Source of the DNA: an uncultured Erysipelotrichaceae bacterium | GTDB lineage: Bacteria; Bacillota_I; Bacilli_A; Erysipelotrichales; Erysipelotrichaceae | Reading direction: 5' to 3' | DNA length: 10,360 bases | Assembly: GCA_944326175.1 (NCBI GenBank) | Contig: CALVCY010000114.1 | Location: forward strand, 1 to 10,360 | Shown: in pieces, positions 6,331-10,360 of the stretch | Numbering within the stretch: the first letter of the stretch is position 1 | Layout of the letters: each line of letters opens with the position of its first letter | Translations under genes and position numbers: made by a program | Notes under the pieces: model-generated | The model's input: the letters and a program-made list of their open reading frames with translations, nothing else | Told to the model about the DNA's origin: nothing | Database searches by the model: none

Positions 6331-6845
6331 ATGATCTAAAAGACAAACAAGCATTGAAAGCGATCGAGAAAGGGGATAAAGAGGGTTTCAACCAGATCAT
6401 TGGTCGTTATTACGATGATATCTACCGATTCTTGGTTTACAAAACGCGCAATAGAACGGATAGCTATGATCTGACCCAGGAAACGTTCTTGCGATTCATC
6501 CGTTATTTCAATGGTTATGACCATCGTTATCCTCTTAAACAGTATCTTTTCAAGATCGCCGTCAATGTCGCCAATGACTACTTTGTCAAATCAAGACCGG
6601 ATGATGCTGGTGAGACCATCGAATATCTGGTCACTTGTCAGGATAGTGATGATGCTAGTGTATTGTTGCGTTTATTGATGGATCTACCAACATCCCAAAG
6701 GGAAGCGATCGTATTGAATAAGATCTATGGTTATACCACCAAAGAGATCGCACAAATGATTTCCACCAATCCATCCACGGTCAAATCCAGGATCAAATTG
6801 GGTCTAGATAAATTGAAGCAATTATATGGAAAGGACAAGTCATGA
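6327..6845 (+). CDS. ECF-type RNA polymerase sigma factor
   Basis: This 172-residue sigma-70 protein has only regions 2 and 4, as in extracytoplasmic-function sigma factors. Region 2 spans about 18-88 with YYDDIYRFLVYKT and DLTQETFLRF (48-57). Region 4 spans about 113-167 with LPTSQREAIVLNKIYGYTTKEIAQM and the helix-turn-helix STNPSTVKSRI (146-156). The start is GTG 6327, supported by AAAGGAAG (6312-6319) and by the GTGA overlap with the upstream stop. Its own TGA overlaps the next start in ATGA (6842-6845). The following membrane protein sits where an anti-sigma factor is expected, and the ABC genes behind it are the likely targets. Autoregulation is inferred; I could not identify an ECF-type promoter in the window. 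Confidence 0.93.
   Translation: MNDLKDKQALKAIEKGDKEGFNQIIGRYYDDIYRFLVYKTRNRTDSYDLTQETFLRFIRYFNGYDHRYPLKQYLFKIAVNVANDYFVKSRPDDAGETIEYLVTCQDSDDASVLLRLLMDLPTSQREAIVLNKIYGYTTKEIAQMISTNPSTVKSRIKLGLDKLKQLYGKDKS
6511..6524. repeat. Dispersed palindrome ATGGT-N4-ACCAT, copy in the sigma gene
   Basis: ATGGTTATGACCAT encodes N-G-Y-D-H in the sigma factor linker region. TGGTGAGACCA (6608) and TGGTTATACCA (6728) are shorter relatives in the same gene. Confidence 0.65.
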
Positions 6846-7579
6846 AATTTGATGCATTGAAAATACCAATCGATCCCACATTGAAACAGGCATCCCTTGC
6901 AAGTGTGACTCGAGCGATCGAACAAACAGAGATCGTTGCTTCCGTTAAACTGGATATGGTTGCCGTCATCCTTAACCAGGCGCGTTATCTCAATCATTTG
7001 ACGTATGCCTTGTATATTTTGGTATTACTGATCGAATGGATGGTTTCTACCAGTGCGGGCAAGATCGAAATGATGATCTACTTGGGTATGGTTTGTACCA
7101 TATTTCCATTGATTGCGGCATTGGAATGTGCGGATGCCAAACGCGCCGATCTGATCGCGTTGCATCGCACTTATCCCTTTGATTATGGATTGTTAGTGGC
7201 GATCCGATTTCTCTATCTGACGATATTGAATAGTGGGGTTTTACTGATTTGTATCATCGGGGTCAATGCGTTGCGTCATTTTGACTTGATCGATGGCATC
7301 AGTGCGATCACGTTGATCTGTTCCATGCTTTCACTATCTGCAAGCAGTTTATTGATCCGTTTGAAGATCAAAAAGGGATCAGTGGGGCTATTGATCAATT
7401 TTTTGATCAATGCACTGGTCCAATTTTCGTTGGTTTCGCTATTGACGATGGTTGAAACCATGCATGGTTTGATCCAGATCAGTTGGTGTATCGGATGGAT
7501 CGTTTTGGCGTTGGTATGCATGGGTTTGACGGTTTCAAAGGTAAAAAAAGGGGTGCGATATGGATCGTTTGGTGCTTGA
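6842..7579 (+). CDS. Six-helix membrane protein, candidate anti-sigma factor
   Basis: The 245-residue protein has an N-terminal cytosolic segment of about 50 residues and then six likely helices near 52-70, 77-95, 118-141, 152-175, 180-203 and 211-231. It lacks the HxxxCxxC zinc motif of ZAS anti-sigma factors, so its role as sigma antagonist rests only on position and topology. The segment ALECADAKRADLIALHRTYP (93-112) is the one polar, charged stretch between helices and may be a functional loop. Similar sigma, membrane protein, ABC ATPase, permease sets occur in Firmicutes (from memory). The start ATG 6842 overlaps the sigma stop (ATGA), and the 3' end overlaps the ABC ATPase gene by 20 bases. 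It might instead be an accessory subunit of the transporter. It holds several copies of the dispersed palindrome. Confidence 0.7.
   Translation: MKFDALKIPIDPTLKQASLASVTRAIEQTEIVASVKLDMVAVILNQARYLNHLTYALYILVLLIEWMVSTSAGKIEMMIYLGMVCTIFPLIAALECADAKRADLIALHRTYPFDYGLLVAIRFLYLTILNSGVLLICIIGVNALRHFDLIDGISAITLICSMLSLSASSLLIRLKIKKGSVGLLINFLINALVQFSLVSLLTMVETMHGLIQISWCIGWIVLALVCMGLTVSKVKKGVRYGSFGA
7088..7101. repeat. Dispersed palindrome ATGGT-N4-ACCAT in the candidate anti-sigma gene
   Basis: ATGGTTTGTACCAT; flanking T and A extend the arms to 6 bp (7087-7102). TGGTTTCTACCA at 7041 is a shorter relative 46 bases upstream. Confidence 0.7.
7448..7470. repeat. Two overlapping palindromes in the candidate anti-sigma gene
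   Basis: ATGGTTGAAACCAT (7448-7461) overlaps a perfect 16-bp palindrome AAACCATGCATGGTTT (7455-7470). The arm AAACCAT is shared, so two alternative pairings exist. Confidence 0.7.
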
Positions 7580-8402
7580 TGGAATCAAAAAATCCTATGG
7601 TTCGACCATCGCATTGGATGGATTGAGTGCTACATTGACCAATGGTATCTGTGGGGTATTGGGAGAAAATGGTGCGGGTAAATCCACATTATTGAATGCA
7701 TTGGCTACCTTGATCCAACCGGATCAAGGGAGCATCCTATACGATGGTTCGACCATATATACCCGTTATTATCAATCTTTGCTGGGATATCTTCCCCAGC
7801 ATTTTGGTGTTTATGGGCATATGAAACTTCAGGATTATCTGCGTTATGTGGCAGCGTTGAAGAATGTAGATGGTTCGACCATTGACGAAAGGATCCAAAC
7901 CATTTTGATCGATTTGGATCTACTCATGTATAAAAATCGAAAGCTTAAAACATTAAGTGGCGGGATGCGACAGCGTGTGGGGATCGCCCAAGCCTTGATC
8001 AACGCACCCAAGATCCTATTACTGGATGAACCAACCGTTGGATTGGATCCACGTCAGCGCATCCGTTTTAAAACATTGCTTTCAAGATTGAGTGAACATT
8101 GCATCGTGATTTTAAGCAGCCATATCGTATCGGATATCGAAGATATCGCCGATACGGTTTGGCTGCTCAAAGATGGGAAGTTATGTGCAAGCGGAGCAGT
8201 GGATACATTGATCGACGCATTGGATGGAACAGTATATGTCAAACAGAAAGAAGTGAAGGATCTTCCGGATGATGCGACCATCGTCGATATTCGCTTCAAA
8301 CCAGAGCCGATGGTGCGTTTTATCAGCAATCAAATGGTTGAACCATCCTGGACCATGGTAAAGCCTGATCTTAATGATGTGTATATGAGGATCTATGGTT
8401 AG
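7560..8402 (+). CDS. ABC transporter ATPase, BcrA-like
   Basis: This 280-residue ATP-binding subunit is predicted to power the permease encoded next. All motor motifs are intact: Walker A GENGAGKST (35-43), Q-loop Gln80 (YLPQHFGVYG), signature LSGGMRQRVGIAQAL (132-146), Walker B KILLLDEPT with Glu157, D-loop LDP (162-164) and switch His188 (SSHIVSDIEDI). The YLPQxFGxYG segment and the length resemble the export ATPases of the BcrA/ABC-2 type. The last 80 residues form an accessory domain. The start ATG 7560 has AGGGGTG 5 bases upstream and overlaps the preceding gene; the 3' end overlaps the permease start by 8 bases. Oddity: residues 14-17, 63-66 and 105-108 are all GSTI, and each is encoded by the same palindrome ATGGTTCGACCAT. 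The first lies in the A-loop region next to Tyr13. The substrate is unknown. Confidence 0.95.
   Translation: MDRLVLDGIKKSYGSTIALDGLSATLTNGICGVLGENGAGKSTLLNALATLIQPDQGSILYDGSTIYTRYYQSLLGYLPQHFGVYGHMKLQDYLRYVAALKNVDGSTIDERIQTILIDLDLLMYKNRKLKTLSGGMRQRVGIAQALINAPKILLLDEPTVGLDPRQRIRFKTLLSRLSEHCIVILSSHIVSDIEDIADTVWLLKDGKLCASGAVDTLIDALDGTVYVKQKEVKDLPDDATIVDIRFKPEPMVRFISNQMVEPSWTMVKPDLNDVYMRIYG
7597..7609. repeat. ATGGTTCGACCAT, first of three identical copies in the ABC gene
   Basis: It encodes Y-G-S-T-I at residues 13-17, next to the aromatic A-loop position of the ATPase. Confidence 0.8.
7744..7756. repeat. ATGGTTCGACCAT, second copy in the ABC gene
   Basis: It encodes D-G-S-T-I at residues 62-66, in the beta-strand region before the Q-loop. 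Confidence 0.8.
7870..7882. repeat. ATGGTTCGACCAT, third copy in the ABC gene
   Basis: It encodes D-G-S-T-I at residues 104-108, in the helical domain. All three copies use the same 13 bases in the same reading frame. Confidence 0.8.
8334..8346. repeat. Dispersed palindrome ATGGT-N3-ACCAT near the ABC gene end
   Basis: ATGGTTGAACCAT encodes M-V-E-P-S near the C-terminus, so this copy is read in a different frame from the GSTI copies. Confidence 0.7.
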
Positions 8403-9498
8403 ATTTCGTTTTTATATCCGACATGGTTTGACCACGCTCGTCTTTGATCGGATCAATGTTCTTTTGATGGGTATCTCCTTGCTTATACCACTTTTATCAT
8501 TGTTTTCTTTTAATAATGTGTACGTATCTGATACGACCTATGGTTTTGAAGCGATCGATGTGCAACATCAATGGTATCAAAATTATCAAGGACGATTGGA
8601 TGAGACCCAATTTCAAAAGATCCTTTCGGATACTGTGGTCGAATCATTGAATATCCGTGTTTCAGAATTGGTTGAAACGATTCGAACCACTGATTCCTTT
8701 GTTGCCTTGGAAGGGATGAGTCGAAAAGACATTTTGCTCAATCTGATCTCCGATATTCGAACTATCGAAGTCTTTCGCTTGTGTACACGTTTTCTGGATG
8801 AAAACCTTGATCCGATCCATTTGAATGATGGTTATACCATACCGAACAGTGGTGGGATGTATGCATTGGTTTCTAATATGCTTCCGATCGTTTTGGCACA
8901 AGCATTCGTGGTGTTATTGATCATCGCTCGGAGTGTAGATCATTTACATCTTTCCACGTTGCTTCCCTTAGAAACCACGTATCCTTTAGGAAAACGATTG
9001 CATCGGTATTATTGGATGTGTGCGATGGTTTATACCATTGTGATGTATGGTTACACCATTGGCTCATTATTGTTGGTCTATACCACGGTATACCATGGCT
9101 TAGGTGCCGATGGCAGTTTTGCATTATGGAGCAATACTATCCAGATCGCATTCGATGGTTTGACCATCGGATCCTACTTTCTTTATTTGGTGTTATCCTA
9201 CTTTTTGCTGTTATTGATCGCTTTGAATCTGTTTATCAGTGTTGCTTTCAAATTCAATGGCGTGATCGCAAGCTTATTGTCATCTTTGGTGATGATGTTG
9301 ATCTTTTCCATGCTTTCCGATGTGGCCTATGATGGTCTAGGATCTGTGGTTTATGGTTTGTTCATTTTGTCCAATCGATATACTTATTTCCAGTATAGTT
9401 ATGGTTTAACCATCATCTTACAGATCATTCAAGGTTTCTTTTGGTGGCTGATGTCCTTCGCTTTATTGAAGTGTGTCTATTCTCGATTGCAGATTTAG
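8395..9498 (+). CDS. ABC-2-like permease subunit
   Basis: This 367-residue membrane protein is the probable transport partner of the upstream ATPase. One N-terminal helix (about 20-39) is followed by a large loop (about 40-155) that should face outward. Five more helices lie near 156-178, 206-231, 258-284, 286-308 and 338-362. This one-plus-five plan with a large loop after the first helix fits ABC-2 type exporters; no sequence motif alone proves it. The start ATG 8395 has TGAGGA (8386-8391) and overlaps the ATPase stop by 8 bases, indicating coupling. A terminator follows 32 bases after the stop. The gene holds the most copies of the dispersed palindrome, appearing as GLTT, GYTI, GYTI, GLTI and GLTI. 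The exported substrate is unknown; an antimicrobial peptide or envelope component is a guess from the sigma-factor context. Confidence 0.82.
   Translation: MVRFRFYIRHGLTTLVFDRINVLLMGISLLIPLLSLFSFNNVYVSDTTYGFEAIDVQHQWYQNYQGRLDETQFQKILSDTVVESLNIRVSELVETIRTTDSFVALEGMSRKDILLNLISDIRTIEVFRLCTRFLDENLDPIHLNDGYTIPNSGGMYALVSNMLPIVLAQAFVVLLIIARSVDHLHLSTLLPLETTYPLGKRLHRYYWMCAMVYTIVMYGYTIGSLLLVYTTVYHGLGADGSFALWSNTIQIAFDGLTIGSYFLYLVLSYFLLLLIALNLFISVAFKFNGVIASLLSSLVMMLIFSMLSDVAYDGLGSVVYGLFILSNRYTYFQYSYGLTIILQIIQGFFWWLMSFALLKCVYSRLQI
8828..8840. repeat. Dispersed palindrome ATGGT-N3-ACCAT in the permease gene
   Basis: ATGGTTATACCAT encodes D-G-Y-T-I in the external loop. A related TGGTTTGACCA lies at 8424. 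Confidence 0.75.
9025..9059. repeat. Two palindromes in close tandem in the permease gene
   Basis: ATGGTTTATACCAT (9025-9038) and ATGGTTACACCAT (9047-9059) start 22 bases apart. TGGTCTATACCA (9074-9085) and GGTATACC (9087-9094) follow, making this the densest cluster. Confidence 0.75.
9153..9169. repeat. Dispersed palindrome with 7-bp arms in the permease gene
   Basis: CGATGGT-TTG-ACCATCG encodes D-G-L-T-I. Its arms equal in length those of the copy at 3724. Confidence 0.75.
9401..9413. repeat. Dispersed palindrome ATGGT-N3-ACCAT near the permease end
   Basis: ATGGTTTAACCAT pairs over 6 bp with a single central base. It encodes Y-G-L-T-I in the last membrane helix. Confidence 0.75.
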
Positions 9499-9529
9499 TT
9501 GCATATCCAAAGGAAATCGTATAAGTAAA

Positions 9530-9566
9530 ACGCACTGTTCGATTCGAGCAGTGCGTATTTATTTTA
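9530..9566. terminator. Bidirectional terminator between the permease and tRNA genes
   Basis: ACGCACTG (9530-9537) pairs with CAGTGCGT (9549-9556), extended inward by a G-T wobble and a few bases. A T-rich run (ATTTATTTT) follows on the plus strand and A-rich sequence precedes it, so it can end both the permease operon and the opposing tRNA transcript. Confidence 0.82.
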
Positions 9567-9568
9567 AA

Positions 9569-9642
9569 TGGTGCCTTCACCCAGAGTTGAACTGAGAACT
9601 AGTCCTTACCATGGACTTGTTTTACCATTGAACTATGAAGGC
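9569..9642 (-). tRNA. tRNA-Thr with anticodon GGU
   Basis: A 74-nt cloverleaf with encoded CCA can be drawn by eye. The acceptor is GCCTTCA/TGAAGGC with discriminator A. The D arm is GTTC-AATGGTA-AAAC. The anticodon stem is AGTCC/GGACT around loop ATGGTAA (anticodon GGT in DNA), followed by a 4-nt variable region. The T arm is CTCAG-TTCAACT-CTGGG. G1-C72 and C2-G71 agree with known threonine identity elements in E. coli. The D stem has one mismatch (C13 with A22), and the D arm otherwise looks like that of Gly or Thr tRNAs of Firmicutes. It should read ACC and ACU codons. It ends opposite the permease operon, and the hairpin 9530-9556 can terminate it. Confidence 0.93.
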
Positions 9643-9650
9643 GCATGACT

Positions 9651-9679
9651 ATTAAAGCAAATGGGCATATAAAACACAA
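9651..9679 (-). promoter_or_regulatory. Probable promoter of the tRNA-Thr gene
   Basis: On the minus strand, TTGTGT (9679-9674) and TTTAAT (9656-9651, five of six matches) are 17 bases apart, with a TG-C extension just before the -10. Transcription would begin close to the mature 5' end at 9642, leaving a very short leader. Confidence 0.5.
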
Positions 9680-9925
9680 GAGTTTTTTTAGAAAGTTGCA
9701 AAAGGGGTAACGATACCTCGATCTCTTTATAAAGCTTATTAACCATCCAATGAAGCAGTAAGACAATTAAATTGCAGAAAGGGTTTGTTTTGGGATGAAA
9801 ATGTAAAAGTAAATAAATAGCAAATTAGCATGCATGATAGAACAATGGATATTGTTTTTCGTTTCTTTGTGTAATCAATCGTTACAGATGCTAATATAAG
9901 AACTGTTTGAATTAGAATTAAATAT
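9680..9925. other. AT-rich intergenic stretch without a recognisable gene
   Basis: About 250 bases between the tRNA promoter and the next ribosome site hold only very short reading frames. A TGC-TAATAT extended -10-like element near 9889-9897 could serve the downstream gene, with a distant TTGTGT at 9867-9872 as a poor -35. I see no RNA gene, repeat or clear hairpin here. The base composition is visibly more AT-rich than the flanking coding DNA. Confidence 0.5.
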
Positions 9926-9931
9926 TAAAGG

Positions 9932-9943
9932 TGGTTTCAACCA
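9932..9943. repeat. Dispersed palindrome overlapping the YitT-like start codon
   Basis: TGGTTTCAACCA links the ribosome site to the start codon: the left arm overlaps the Shine-Dalgarno GGTGG and the last base is the A of ATG. The possible hairpin is weak (4-5 bp). Confidence 0.5.
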
Positions 9944-10360
9944 TGGGAATGCTCAAAAATGTCGATGATCGTCATAAAACCATATATCGTGCACTGATTT
10001 TGATCGTATCATCCTTGATCTACTCGATCTCCATGAATATCTTTGTCGAATACGGCAATTTATTCCCCGGTGGTACGGCCGGTATCTCTCGATTGTTGTA
10101 TCAATTAGCCAATATGGTTAATATCCCGCTAACGTTTTCACCTGTTTATTTTGCGTTGAATATCATCATCGCCGTATTGTTTGCCAAGCCCCTTGGCAAA
10201 CACTTCACCAGCTATACGGTGGTCTGGTTCACTCTGACATCCATATTTACAGCGGTATTACCCAAGATCCAGCTTACGGATGAAATCATTCTGATCACGA
10301 TCTTTGGTGGCATCGTATCAGGTTTTGCCACATCGTTGGTGTTGAATATCAATGCTTCGA
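9943..10360 (+). CDS. YitT-like membrane protein, N-terminal part
   Basis: The gene starts at ATG 9943 and runs off the right edge; 139 codons are visible without a stop. The sequence resembles the YitT/DUF161 family of Firmicutes. A short basic N-terminus is followed by a first helix (about 17-35) and FVEYGNLFPGGTAGISRLLYQL (about 34-55), which contains the characteristic PGGTAGI turn. Further hydrophobic segments lie near 68-84, 90-106 and 114-133. The function of the family is not established. The ribosome site AAAGGTGG (about 9927-9934) is 9 bases upstream. A copy of the dispersed palindrome, TGGTTTCAACCA (9932-9943), spans the gap from that site to the A of the start codon. Upstream transcription is unclear. 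The C-terminal domain expected for the family lies outside the window. Confidence 0.82.
   Translation, partial: MGMLKNVDDRHKTIYRALILIVSSLIYSISMNIFVEYGNLFPGGTAGISRLLYQLANMVNIPLTFSPVYFALNIIIAVLFAKPLGKHFTSYTVVWFTLTSIFTAVLPKIQLTDEIILITIFGGIVSGFATSLVLNINAS

Noticed and set aside
1015..9943. CRISPR array made of the short repeats
   Set aside because: Repeats are only 11-14 bases, irregularly spaced over kilobases and mostly inside genes; there are no spacers or cas genes.

Overview
The window reads as chromosomal DNA of a low-to-mid GC Gram-positive bacterium (Firmicutes/Bacillota). The clues are the recJ-apt-relA gene order, strong AGGAGG-type ribosome binding sites, a lipobox lipoprotein, BcrA-like ABC genes and an encoded CCA tRNA. 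A gut or anaerobic Erysipelotrichia/Clostridia-type host is my inference, from the two-cluster ferredoxin and the FMN-binding lipoprotein. The tetranucleotide GATC is strikingly common throughout.

Layout. Bases 1-3409 hold a conserved housekeeping block on the + strand: the 3' end of recJ (single-strand exonuclease), apt (adenine salvage) and a full bifunctional RelA/SpoT-type (p)ppGpp synthetase/hydrolase. A terminator separates apt from relA. Bases 3383-3883 (- strand) encode an unrecognised six-helix membrane protein whose 3' end overlaps relA tail to tail. Bases 4019-5200 (+) encode a lipoprotein with one clear and one degenerate FMN-binding motif. Its promoter is bracketed by a perfect 9-bp inverted repeat. 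Bases 5374-5544 encode a 56-residue 2[4Fe-4S] ferredoxin with its own promoter and terminators on both sides.

Bases 5644-9498 form a tightly packed five-gene unit with overlapping stops and starts: a TVP38/TMEM64-type membrane protein, an ECF-type sigma factor, a six-helix membrane protein in the anti-sigma position, an ABC ATPase and an ABC-2-like permease. I read this as a self-regulated envelope or export module. A bidirectional terminator and a tRNA-Thr(GGU) gene on the - strand follow. About 300 bases of AT-rich DNA without a gene come next, then the 5' part of a YitT-like membrane protein that runs off the end.

The most unusual signal is not a gene. It is a dispersed short interrupted palindrome, ATGGT-N3/4-ACCAT: about 16 exact copies and roughly 12 more with 4-bp arms in 10.4 kb. 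Copies lie inside genes, at stop codons, in a terminator stem and in a promoter. They are absent from apt and relA coding DNA and dense at 6.5-9.4 kb, where they recur in-frame as the peptide G-x-T-I.
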